This document shows positions 53,848-63,653 of a stretch of DNA of 64,000 nucleotides, piece after piece. This stretch comes from Stagnimonas aquatica (GTDB lineage Bacteria; Pseudomonadota; Gammaproteobacteria; Nevskiales; Nevskiaceae). The notes beneath the pieces are model-generated. The model did not search any database, was not told the origin of the DNA, and saw only the letters and a program-made list of their open reading frames with translations. The DNA is taken from the NCBI RefSeq assembly GCF_003730135.1, contig NZ_RJVO01000005.1, forward strand, positions 124,001 to 188,000, in the 5' to 3' direction. Each line of letters starts with the position of its first letter. The first letter of the stretch is position 1. The translations under genes were made by a program, and so were the position numbers.

Positions 53848-55145
53848 AACAGCCTCTCCCGTACGTAGATGACGTCGTTGGGCAGCAGCGCGTCGCTGAG
53901 GGTCGCCGCCTCGGTGTGCAGGCCACCCTGATCATCACGACGGCGGATGTCGATACGGCGGTCGCTGCCCTTGTCGGTGAGCCCGCCGGCCAGCGACAGC
54001 GCCTGGATCACGGTGAGCCCCGGCTTGAGCTTGTAGGCATTGGGCGACTTCACCTCGCCGTAGATGTAGAACAGCTCGGCCTTGGGCACCACCACGGTGT
54101 CGCCGGCGAGCAGCTCGAAATACTGCTGGCCGGCCCCGGCCTGCAACAGCGCGTCGAGGTCGATCTCGTAGCGGGTCACCACGCTGTCCTCGGGGCGCAG
54201 GATGTAGGCGAGCTGGGCGCCGCCGTCATTGATGCCGCCGGCCAGCGCCAGGGCGTCGAGGATCGACAGCCGGGTGCGCATCGGGAAGCGACCCGGCGAC
54301 TTCACCTCGCCGAGCACCGACAGCTGCTGGCTCTGGTAGTCGCGCAGCGTCACCGTCACCTGCGGATCGACCAGGTACTGGCCGTCCTTGTAGGCCTGGG
54401 CGATGCGCTGCGCCGCCTGCTGCGGCGTCAGCCCCAGCACCGGCACGGCGCCGATCAGGGCGGTGGTGACCAGGCCGTCGCCGGAAACGTTGCCGGTGGC
54501 CGACAGCTCCGGCCGCCCCAGCACGCTGATGTCCACGGTGTCGCCGGCGCCGATCACGAAGCCGGGCATGGCAGCGGGCGGCGGCATGTGCCCCACCGGG
54601 GTGCGATTGCTGCCTTCCGGGATCACCGCCTGCCGCCAGGCCGGTGTGATCGCGGCGACGAGTGGCGCGGCGGACGGCGCGGCCACCGCCGGCAGAGGCT
54701 GCGACTGCGGCGGACGTGCCGCAGGCGGGCTGGTCGGCGGCGAGGGTGCGGGTGCAGATGCCGGTGCAGGCGAAGACGGCGCGACCGCTTCGGCGGGCGC
54801 CTCCGGCCAGTCCGGCAGCGAACCCAGGGGATCGCTGGCGAGGTAGATCGCCGGCCGTCGCGGGCTGGCGTCCTGGCTGACGATCTCCGGCGGAGGCGGC
54901 TGCAACGGTGGCAGGCGCTCCGGCAAACGCCGCAATACCGGCGGCGGGGCCATCTCGCCGGTCGTCATCGGCATTGCTGCGACATCGGCGGCGGCGGGCG
55001 CCGGCAGGCCAGCGGCCTCCCAGGGCGGAGGCACCTCGGCGACGGGCATCAGCCAGGCGCAGGCCGAGCACAACAAGCCCAGGGCCGGGGCCACCATGCC
55101 CAGCCCGAACCGATGCCGTCGCTGCTTGCCCGCCGTCTTGCCCAT
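53844..55145 (-). CDS. Polysaccharide export lipoprotein (Wza/EpsE-type) with long Pro/Ala linker
   Basis: This outer-membrane export protein of about 433 residues probably forms the translocon. A signal peptide leads to a lipobox (LLCSAC, Cys29). Residues about 30-195 are an unusual low-complexity segment rich in Pro and Ala. The Poly_export domain starts at GFVIGAGDTVDISVLG (about 195-210), followed by SLBB repeats (LSVLGEVKSPGRFPM and FYIYGEVKSPNAYKL). It is the first gene of the cluster. The ATG at 55145 is chosen; an in-frame GTG at 55157 is the alternative. Confidence 0.88.
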   Translation of the reverse strand: MGKTAGKQRRHRFGLGMVAPALGLLCSACAWLMPVAEVPPPWEAAGLPAPAAADVAAMPMTTGEMAPPPVLRRLPERLPPLQPPPPEIVSQDASPRRPAIYLASDPLGSLPDWPEAPAEAVAPSSPAPASAPAPSPPTSPPAARPPQSQPLPAVAAPSAAPLVAAITPAWRQAVIPEGSNRTPVGHMPPPAAMPGFVIGAGDTVDISVLGRPELSATGNVSGDGLVTTALIGAVPVLGLTPQQAAQRIAQAYKDGQYLVDPQVTVTLRDYQSQQLSVLGEVKSPGRFPMRTRLSILDALALAGGINDGGAQLAYILRPEDSVVTRYEIDLDALLQAGAGQQYFELLAGDTVVVPKAELFYIYGEVKSPNAYKLKPGLTVIQALSLAGGLTDKGSDRRIDIRRRDDQGGLHTEAATLSDALLPNDVIYVRERLF

Positions 55146-55181
55146 ACCCCCGTGCACGCCGGGAAGATCGTGATGTTCGAG

Positions 55182-55187
55182 ATTATC
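55182..55187 (-). promoter_or_regulatory. Putative -10 box of the exopolysaccharide operon
   Basis: On the minus strand GATAAT lies about 36 nt before the export-protein ATG, in an AT-richer patch. No good -35 is seen at the right distance, which would fit an activator-dependent promoter. Confidence 0.35.
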
Positions 55188-55195
55188 ACGAAGCC

Positions 55196-55225
55196 CTTGT
55201 GGTCCCGACGGTCGGCAGCCACAAG
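55196..55225. promoter_or_regulatory. Nested inverted repeat between the exopolysaccharide operon and clpB (operator candidate)
   Basis: Outer arms CTTGTGG (55196-55202) and CCACAAG (55219-55225) enclose CCGAC-G-GTCGG. The site lies just upstream of the candidate -10 of the exopolysaccharide operon, where a regulator would bind. It could also be a DNA or RNA hairpin. Confidence 0.45.
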
Positions 55226-55267
55226 TTGTTGTGGCCGGTCCGGCAACCGCCCCGGCCGGGTACCGGG

Positions 55268-55295
55268 CTTGAATGGGCCTGCGGGGGGCCTATGT
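55268..55295 (+). promoter_or_regulatory. Sigma32 (RpoH) promoter of clpB
   Basis: CTTGAAT at 55268-55274 matches the heat-shock -35. After a 13-bp spacer GCCTATGT (55288-55295) matches CCCCATNT at six of eight positions. The leader would be about 60 nt to the clpB ATG at 55363. Position before clpB, a classical heat-shock gene, supports it strongly. Confidence 0.8.
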
Positions 55296-55362
55296 TGAGC
55301 CCGTACCCGTGCGGCGAGAAAGCGCCGGCGGGCCCCAAACTTTTTCTAGGAGTCATGCCCCC

Positions 55363-57966
<2,604 letters not shown>

Positions 57967-57985
57967 GGTCTACAGCGGGCAAACA

Positions 57986-58017
57986 AAAACGGCCGGTCAT
58001 GATGACCGGCCGTTTTT
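57986..58017. terminator. Bidirectional terminator between clpB and dsbC
   Basis: A long perfect stem of 15-bp arms beginning AAAACGGCCGGTCAT (57986-58000) is matched by ATGACCGGCCGTTTT (58002-58016). It has A- and T-runs at both sides, so it can stop transcription from both clpB and the convergent dsbC. Confidence 0.92.
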
Positions 58018-58033
58018 TGTTTCCTGCGCTCTT

Positions 58034-58888
58034 TCAGGGGGCGCTCTTGGCGGCCGCCGGCAAGCTGATTTCGGCCAGGCGCTGGGCCAGGCGGTCGGCC
58101 GGCACGTAACCGTTCACCACTTCGCCGTTGGGCAGCACCATCATCGGCGTGCCGCGCAAGCCCAGCTCGCCGCCGAGGGTGTACTCGGCCAGCACCGGGG
58201 TCTTGCAGCCTTCCGGCGCCGCCGGCAGATGCACGCCCTGCTTGGCCTTGGTCAGCGCGCCCTTGCGGTCCATCGAGCACCAGACCGACTCGGCCTGCTT
58301 GAAGGATTCGCTGCCCGGACCACTGCGCGGGTAGAACATGTAGCGGATGCCGATGCCGAGATCGTTGTAGCTGGCGATCTCGCTGTGCAGCTTGCGGCAG
58401 TAGCCGCAGTCGACGTCGGTGAACACCGTCACCACGTTCTGCAGCTGGCCCTTGGGCGGGAAGAACTCGATGGACTCGCTGCCGTGCTGGGCCAGGGCAT
58501 CCAGGCGCAGCTGGCGGCGGCTGTTCTCGGTCAGCTCTTCGCCGGTTTCGAGGTTCACCAGGTCGCCGGAGATCAGGTATTTGCCGTCGGCGCTGACGTA
58601 GCCAAACATCGAGCCGCGACGCACCTCGTAGAGGCCGGGAATGGCGGCCGGGTGCACCGAGTCCAGCACCAGATCGGGCATCGCCTTGGTCAGCCGCGCG
58701 CGCAGCTCGGCGGCATCCGGGGTTTCCTGCTTCACCGCTGCGGTCGGCGGCGCCGCTTCGGTCTTGGCCGGCGGCTGGGCCTGAGGAGAACCCGGCTCCG
58801 GCATCGGCGGCGCGCAGGAGGCCGTGGTGGCAGCGAGGGAGATGGAAGCGCAGATCAGGGCCAGGCGGCCCGGGCGGAACAGGAGCAT
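58034..58888 (-). CDS. dsbC: DsbC-family disulfide isomerase
   Basis: This 284-residue thioredoxin-fold protein shuffles incorrect disulfides in the periplasm. The active site is Cys161-Gly-Tyr-Cys164 in VFTDVDCGYCRKLHSE. The N-terminal dimerisation domain (about 55-130) has VRRGSMFGYVSADGKYLISGDLVN. Unusually, the N-terminus has a lipobox-like TTASC (Cys25) followed by a Pro/Ala linker, so it may be a lipoprotein. I use the ATG at 58888; the long upstream frame overlaps the repeat region. It follows xerD in the order known from enterics. Confidence 0.92.
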   Translation of the reverse strand: MLLFRPGRLALICASISLAATTASCAPPMPEPGSPQAQPPAKTEAAPPTAAVKQETPDAAELRARLTKAMPDLVLDSVHPAAIPGLYEVRRGSMFGYVSADGKYLISGDLVNLETGEELTENSRRQLRLDALAQHGSESIEFFPPKGQLQNVVTVFTDVDCGYCRKLHSEIASYNDLGIGIRYMFYPRSGPGSESFKQAESVWCSMDRKGALTKAKQGVHLPAAPEGCKTPVLAEYTLGGELGLRGTPMMVLPNGEVVNGYVPADRLAQRLAEISLPAAAKSAP

Positions 58889-59000
58889 TGCGAGGTCACG
58901 GGAAAATCGTAGCGGCGAGAGTATGACAAATCCGCTTGGGGTCGGTTCTCGGTCAGTGGATCCGCTGGGCTGCCTGCCTGCGGCTTTTGTCGTGATTTCG

Positions 59001-59208
59001 GCCATCCATGGCCGGGCGTCCGCCCGCTCCGGACCCGGCTCGTCATCGCCGTCCATGGCGCGGCTGCTTAGTTCTGAATTACCCCCGGCCCGGCCATCCA
59101 TGGTGGGGCGTTCGCCCGCTCCGGACCTGGCTCGTCATCGCCGTCCATGGCGCGGCTGCCTAGTTCTGAATTACCCCCGGCCCGGCCATCCATGGCCGGG
59201 CGTTCGCC
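59001..59208. repeat. 92-bp tandem direct repeat, 2.3 copies, with internal palindromes
   Basis: Copy 1 is 59001-59092, copy 2 is 59093-59184, and a partial copy 3 is 59185-59208. By eye copies 1 and 2 differ at five positions. Each copy begins with CCATCCATGG inside a palindrome (GGCCAT-CC-ATGGCC in copies 1 and 3), followed by a GTCCG/CGGAC hairpin and GTCCATGGCG. It looks like a REP-family cluster rather than coding DNA. Confidence 0.88.
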
Positions 59209-59238
59209 GTTTTTCTTGCCTTTGGCAAGAAAAACGGC
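59206..59238. terminator. Terminator hairpin after xerD
   Basis: The 15-bp perfect arms GCCGTTTTTCTTGCC (59206-59220) and GGCAAGAAAAACGGC (59224-59238) end next to the xerD stop (59239-59241). The minus-strand reading has the hairpin directly after xerD with T-rich sequence inside the stem. Confidence 0.8.
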
Positions 59239-60186
59239 TCACCCCCTCGGATGATGTTGGGCGTGGAGGGATTTGAGGCGGGCGCGGGTGACGTGGGTGT
59301 AGATCTGGGTGGTGGACAGGTCGGCATGGCCGAGCAGGCTCTGCACCGCGCGCAGGTCGGCGCCGTTTTCCAGCAGGTGGGTGGCGAAAGCGTGGCGCAG
59401 GGTGTGCGGCGACAGTGACGCCGCCGGAATGCCGGCGAGCCGCGCGTAATGCTTGATGCGATGCCAGAAGTTGTGACGGGTCATCGCCTCGCCGCGATTG
59501 CTGAGGAACAGGGCGTCACTGCGCGAGGAACGGGCATAGTCCGGACGCGCTTCCTGCAACCAGCGCTGGATCGCCTGCTGCGCCACCTCGCCCATCGGCA
59601 CCAGACGCTCGCGCCCACCCTTGCCCAGCACCAGCACCAGCCCGCGCTGCAAGTTGACCCGGGGCAGCGGCAGGGCGACCAGCTCGCTGACCCGCAGGCC
59701 GCTGGCGTACATCAGTTCCAGCATGGCGCGGTCGCGCAGGCCCTGCGGGCTGTCGTCGGGCGCTGACAGCAGACGCTCGACCTCGGCCGGCGCCAGCGTC
59801 TTGGGCAGGCCCCGGCCCTGGCCCGGCGCCTCCAGCAGGCGGGTGGGATCGTCGGCACGACGACGCTCGCGCACCAGCCAGCGGTAGAAACGACGGGCAG
59901 CGGTGAGATGCCGTGCCTGCGAGCGGGCCTTGAACCCCTGTCCGGCCTGACGCGGATTGGCCTGGCGCTGGCGGTCGGCCAGGTAGTCGCGCAGCTCCGC
60001 CTCGTCGGCCTCCAGCAGCGTGCGGCCGCGCGCCGCCAGCCAGCGGCCGTAGAGATTCAGATCGGACTGGTAGGCCGCCAGACTGTTCTTGGAAAGGCCG
60101 TGCTCGAGCAGCAGCATGTCGGCGAAATCCGCCAGCAGCGCGCGGTCGGCGGCGGTGAGCGGCGGCAAGTCGGCTGGCGGAGGCAT
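59239..60186 (-). CDS. xerD: Tyrosine recombinase XerD
   Basis: XerD acts with XerC at dif to resolve chromosome dimers. The 315-residue protein has an N-terminal core-binding SAM-like domain (about 15-110) and a C-terminal catalytic domain. The catalytic residues are Arg in [12 protein letters not shown], His-x-x-Arg in [18 protein letters not shown], His in [16 protein letters not shown] and the Tyr in that segment. The position before dsbC supports chromosomal XerD rather than a mobile-element integrase. The start codon lies inside a palindrome with the divergent acyltransferase start. Confidence 0.94.
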   Translation of the reverse strand: MPPPADLPPLTAADRALLADFADMLLLEHGLSKNSLAAYQSDLNLYGRWLAARGRTLLEADEAELRDYLADRQRQANPRQAGQGFKARSQARHLTAARRFYRWLVRERRRADDPTRLLEAPGQGRGLPKTLAPAEVERLLSAPDDSPQGLRDRAMLELMYASGLRVSELVALPLPRVNLQRGLVLVLGKGGRERLVPMGEVAQQAIQRWLQEARPDYARSSRSDALFLSNRGEAMTRHNFWHRIKHYARLAGIPAASLSPHTLRHAFATHLLENGADLRAVQSLLGHADLSTTQIYTHVTRARLKSLHAQHHPRG

Positions 60187-60208
60187 CTCTCTATAATAGG
60201 GAGATGCC
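60182..60208. promoter_or_regulatory. Near-symmetric divergent promoter palindrome xerD / acyltransferase
   Basis: Arms GGCATCTC (60182-60189) and GAGATGCC (60201-60208) are perfect inverted repeats. The centre contains TATAAT (60192-60197, plus strand), which on the minus strand reads TATTAT (60198-60193). The two divergent start codons (60186 minus and 60204 plus) lie within the arms, each 6 nt from its -10 box. Whole palindrome is 27 bp with one mismatched pair. Transcripts in both directions would be leaderless or nearly so. Confidence 0.7.
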
Positions 60209-60953
60209 CTCGCGTGTTCTTCGCTCTCTCCTCGGTCGCTTGTACGGCGTCTACGCGACCAGTGCGTTCGCGCTGACCATCCTGCCGCTGTGCCTGCTGA
60301 TCATCGCCGGCCCGACACTGCGCAGCCGCCGCGCCATCGGCCGCGCCGGCACCCAGGGCATCATGCGCCTGATCGGCTGCCCGATCCGGGTCCGTGGCCT
60401 GGAACACCTGCCGGAAGGCCCCTGCGTCTGCGTCGCCAATCACGCCAGCTATCTGGACGGCATGGTGCTGACCGCAGCGCTGCCAGACCGCTTCAGCTTT
60501 CTGGTCCAGCACGGCGCCGCCAGCTGGCCGCTGGTGGGAGCGACCATCCGCCGGATGGGCGTCAGCTTCGTCAACCGCGGCTCGCCGCGCGAGGCGGCGG
60601 TCGCCACCCGAGACCTGCTACGCCGTCTGCACGAAGGCGAGTCCTTCGCGATCTTCGCCGAGGGCACCTTCAAGGCCGAACCGGGCCTGCTGGCGTTCCA
60701 GCCCGGCGCCTTCGCCATCGCCAGCCGTGCCGCCGTGCCGGTGCTGCCGGTGGTGATCCGTGGCACCCGCCGGGTGCTGCCCGAAGGCGCCCGCCTTCCC
60801 CGCCGCAGCCAGATCGAGATCGAGATCCTGCCGCCCCTGCACCCCGAGGACAGCAGCCGCGACGCGGCGCATCGGCTGCGCGACGCGGTGCGCGCCAGGA
60901 TCCTGGCCCGCTGCGGCGAGCCCGACCGTCTGGCGGTGACGCCACACCCATGA
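60204..60953 (+). CDS. Lysophospholipid / 1-acyl-glycerol-3-phosphate acyltransferase (PlsC-like)
   Basis: This 249-residue membrane acyltransferase has an N-terminal hydrophobic helix (FALTILPLCLLIIAG), the catalytic HX4D motif in VANHASYLDGM, FVNRGSPREAA, the substrate-binding FAEGTF and VLPVVIRGT. It should acylate lysophosphatidate or a related lipid. The PlsC family is broad, so the exact acceptor is not certain. The ATG overlaps the divergent promoter palindrome and the stop overlaps the next gene (ATGA). Confidence 0.92.
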   Translation: MPSRVLRSLLGRLYGVYATSAFALTILPLCLLIIAGPTLRSRRAIGRAGTQGIMRLIGCPIRVRGLEHLPEGPCVCVANHASYLDGMVLTAALPDRFSFLVQHGAASWPLVGATIRRMGVSFVNRGSPREAAVATRDLLRRLHEGESFAIFAEGTFKAEPGLLAFQPGAFAIASRAAVPVLPVVIRGTRRVLPEGARLPRRSQIEIEILPPLHPEDSSRDAAHRLRDAVRARILARCGEPDRLAVTPHP

Positions 60954-62278
60954 AACTGCCCTCGCTCCGGTCCACCCACCACACCCGCTTCGTGCGCGGC
61001 GCGGCGCTCGCCGACCCCTATCACATCGCCCGTCCGCACAGCGTCGAGCAGATCCAGTCGGAGGTGCTGCGCTGCGCCGAGGACGGCGAGCGCCTGCGCG
61101 TGGCCGGCGGCGGTACCGCCGCCAACCAGCTCTGGCGCACCGACGAAAACCTGCTGGCGCTGGATCATTTTCGCGGCGTCGAATCCTCCGATCTCGAGCG
61201 CGGCCGCGTCTGGGTACGCGCCGGCACCACCCTGGGTGCACTTGCCGAATGGCTGCGCGCGCGCGGCCTGGCATTGCCGGTCGATGGCTGGCCGGCGGCG
61301 GCGACCGTCGGCGGCGCGGTGAGCGTCGGAGCCCACGGCTCCGGTCCCGCCCAGCACAATCTTTCTGCCTGCGTCAGCGCGGTCGGCCTGACCACCGCCG
61401 ACGGCGTGTTCCGCCGCATCTGTGCCGAGGAAAACGCCGAGCTGTTCGACGCCGCGCGGCTCTCGCTGGGCGCGCTGGGCGTGGTCAGCCATGTCGAGCT
61501 GAGCTGCGAGCTGGCCAAGCCGCTGCGGGTACGGCAGTTCAAGAGCGCGCTGGAAGACACCCTGGCGCGCCTGCCGGAACTGCGCGCCAAGGCCCGGCAC
61601 CTGTCCTTCGAGTGGTTCCCGGGCACTGGCGCCACCCGGGTCCAGGTCGCCCTGCCGGCGCAGGATCAGCCGCCGCGTGCCGCCGCGCTGGGCGCCCAGG
61701 GCCGCGAATGGCTGATGCGCAATGCCGGCCACTGGCTGCTGGCGCGCGCCAGCCAGCGCCTGCCGCGTGTGGCCGGGAGCGCGCAACGGCTGGCCATGCA
61801 GGCCCTGCCGGAGACCGACCGTATCGACCTCGCCCCCGAGCCGACAGTCCCGCCGCTGCTACGCCAGTCGGAGCTGCTGGAATACCAGCTGGCGGTCGGC
61901 GACCTGCCGGAGGCACTGGCGCAACTGGAGCGGCTGCTGAACCTGCTCGGCGCCCGAGGCTACGCGGCCGTCCAAGTCGGCTTCGTCGCCGCCGACGAGG
62001 TCTGGCTGTCGCCGGCCTACCGGCGCGATTCCGCCTTCATCCGGCTCAAGCGCTTCCGTGGCGCGCCGATGCCGGCGGTCACCCGCGCCTTTGCCGACGT
62101 GCTGGACCGCTACGACGCCCGCCCGCACTGGGGTTCCCGACACGGCAAGGAAGGCGGCGACCTGGCGGCGCTGTATCCGCGCTGGCGGGACTTCCTGGCG
62201 CTGCGCGCGCGGCTGGACCCGCGCGGCGTGTTTCTCAACGACTATCTCGGCCGCCTGTTTGGAGTGAGCCTGCCGTGA
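60950..62278 (+). CDS. FAD-binding oxidoreductase (D-arabinono-1,4-lactone oxidase-like)
   Basis: This 442-residue protein has an N-terminal PCMH-type FAD domain (about 20-190) with RVAGGGTAANQLW, GRVWVRAGTTLGALAEWLRARG and a P-loop-like AAATVGGAVSVGAHGSG. The C-terminal part ends with HWGSRHG, DPRGVFLNDYLGRLFG, which is typical of the aldonolactone oxidase family. Substrate is unknown. It overlaps plsC-like and zapE genes by 4 bp at each end, so they form one operon. Confidence 0.87.
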   Translation: MKLPSLRSTHHTRFVRGAALADPYHIARPHSVEQIQSEVLRCAEDGERLRVAGGGTAANQLWRTDENLLALDHFRGVESSDLERGRVWVRAGTTLGALAEWLRARGLALPVDGWPAAATVGGAVSVGAHGSGPAQHNLSACVSAVGLTTADGVFRRICAEENAELFDAARLSLGALGVVSHVELSCELAKPLRVRQFKSALEDTLARLPELRAKARHLSFEWFPGTGATRVQVALPAQDQPPRAAALGAQGREWLMRNAGHWLLARASQRLPRVAGSAQRLAMQALPETDRIDLAPEPTVPPLLRQSELLEYQLAVGDLPEALAQLERLLNLLGARGYAAVQVGFVAADEVWLSPAYRRDSAFIRLKRFRGAPMPAVTRAFADVLDRYDARPHWGSRHGKEGGDLAALYPRWRDFLALRARLDPRGVFLNDYLGRLFGVSLP

Positions 62279-63363
62279 CCGAGCTGCTGAGTCCCCGGCA
62301 ACGCTACCAGCAGGATCTGCAACGCGAGGGCTTCAGCGCCGACCCGGCGCAGGCACTGGCGGTCGATGCGTTGCAGACGGTGTACGAGCAGCTGCTCGCC
62401 CAGCCGCCCAAGCGCCGGCTCGGCAGCAGCCGCCTGCGCTGGCCGGCGGTACCGGGCCTGTACTTCTGGGGCGGGGTCGGTCGTGGCAAGACCTATCTGA
62501 TGGATCTGTTCTACGAGGCCCTGCCGTTCTCGCGGAAGCGGCGTACCCACTTCCACCGCTTCATGCTCGACGTGCACGAGCGCCGGCGCCGCTACCCCGA
62601 CATGCGCGATCCCCTGGGCAAAGTCGCGGAGGAACTGGCCGACGAGGTGCGGGTGCTGTGCTTCGACGAATTCTTCGTCTCCGACATTGCCGACGCGATG
62701 ATCCTCGGACGGCTGATGGAGGCGCTGTTCGCGCGCGGGGTCACCCTGATCGCCACCAGCAATATCGTGCCCGACGGGCTCTACAAGGACGGCTTGCAGC
62801 GGCAGAACTTCCTGCCCGCCATCGAGACCCTGAAACGCCATGTGCGGGTGCTCAACGTCGACCACGGCGTCGACTACCGGCTGCGCTATCTGACCGACGC
62901 CCAGCTCTATCTGAGCCCCTGCGACAGCGCCTGCGAGGAGAAGCTGGCCCTGTACTTCCGCCGCTTCGCGGGCCAGGACGGCCAACACTGCGTCAACCTC
63001 GACATTCACGGCCGCGAACTGACCGCGCGCCAGCGGGCGCCGGGCGTGGTCTGGTTCGATTTCGGCGAGCTTTGCGAGGGGCCGCGCGGCGCCGCCGACT
63101 ACATTGAGCTGGCGCACCTGCACCACACCCTGCTGCTGTCGCGGGTGCCGCAGCTGACCGTGGCGGACGAGAACGAGGCGCGCCGGTTCATCACCCTGGT
63201 CGACGAACTCTACGACCGCGGCGTCAAACTGATCGTCGCCGCCGACGTGCCGCTGGAGCAGCTGTATCGCGGTGAGCGGCTGCTGTTCGAGTTCGCCCGC
63301 ACCCGCTCGCGGCTGCAGGAAATGCGCTCGCTCGAATACTTGAAGCAGCCGCACAAACCCTGA
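62275..63363 (+). CDS. zapE: Cell-division ATPase ZapE (AFG1-like)
   Basis: This 362-residue AFG1/LACE1-type P-loop ATPase is linked to Z-ring constriction and to stress in E. coli. It has LYFWGGVGRGKTYLMDLF (Walker A), VLCFDEFFVSDIADAMIL (Walker B), then TLIATSNIVPDGLYKDGLQR (sensor 1) and the typical C-terminus SRLQEMRSLEYL. I use the GTG at 62275, overlapping the upstream stop (GTGA). Confidence 0.93.
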   Translation: MTELLSPRQRYQQDLQREGFSADPAQALAVDALQTVYEQLLAQPPKRRLGSSRLRWPAVPGLYFWGGVGRGKTYLMDLFYEALPFSRKRRTHFHRFMLDVHERRRRYPDMRDPLGKVAEELADEVRVLCFDEFFVSDIADAMILGRLMEALFARGVTLIATSNIVPDGLYKDGLQRQNFLPAIETLKRHVRVLNVDHGVDYRLRYLTDAQLYLSPCDSACEEKLALYFRRFAGQDGQHCVNLDIHGRELTARQRAPGVVWFDFGELCEGPRGAADYIELAHLHHTLLLSRVPQLTVADENEARRFITLVDELYDRGVKLIVAADVPLEQLYRGERLLFEFARTRSRLQEMRSLEYLKQPHKP

Positions 63364-63382
63364 GCACGGCCTCCGGGGAGGT

Positions 63383-63653
63383 TAGGGCCTGTCACCAATT
63401 AGAACGTCGCTGCGTTGCTGGTCAAAAGCGCGTCAGGCAAGGCGCGAGCCGACGCAAAGGCTGGACGCCTTTGCTAGGCGGGCAACGCGGCATGACGCGC
63501 TTTTGGCCAGCAACCCCTTGGGGCGGGACGGTTTTGGGGCATTGCTACGTCAGCAAGAGTTTCAATAGGTCCTCTCTTGCGCACTCTTGCTTCCTTGCAC
63601 TGCCCCAAAACCGCCTTCCGCCGCAGCGATGTTCTAATTGGTGACAGGCCCTA
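63383..63653. mobile_element. Candidate MITE with 32-bp terminal inverted repeats and TA boundaries
   Basis: The 271-bp non-coding element begins TAGGGCCTGTCACCAATTAG and ends with its inverted copy. The terminal repeats are 32 bp with one mismatch (23 bp perfect), and extend through TCGCTGCG. Inside are further inverted repeats: 22-bp arms (63414-63435 and 63493-63514, 21 of 22 matching), 13-bp arms CGGTTTTGGGGCA/TGCCCCAAAACCG (63529-63541, 63601-63613) and 9-bp AGCAAGAGT/ACTCTTGCT (63552-63560, 63583-63591). TA at each end fits TA target-site duplication, as for IS630/mariner-derived MITEs. No transposase is encoded. Confidence 0.85.

Larger units (their letters stand above)
58889..59238. 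other. 350-bp spacer between dsbC and xerD with repeats and terminator
   Basis: No gene is convincing. The first part (58889-59000) contains an unremarkable stretch that should hold the dsbC promoter. From 59001 it holds 92-bp tandem repeats and then a strong hairpin, listed separately. Confidence 0.6.

Noticed and set aside
59001-59208. Possible CRISPR array
   Set aside because: Units are 92 bp with no constant-repeat/variable-spacer structure and only 2.3 copies; no cas genes exist in the window.
59239-60186. Tyrosine recombinase as a mobile-element or integron integrase
   Set aside because: The sequence and its position next to dsbC fit chromosomal XerD; no attachment sites, cassettes or phage genes are nearby.
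63383-63653. Rho-independent terminator of zapE
   Set aside because: The arms are far too long and distant; the boundaries and TA ends fit a transposable element. A small GC hairpin (CCTCC/GGAGG) just after zapE is a weaker terminator candidate without a T-run.
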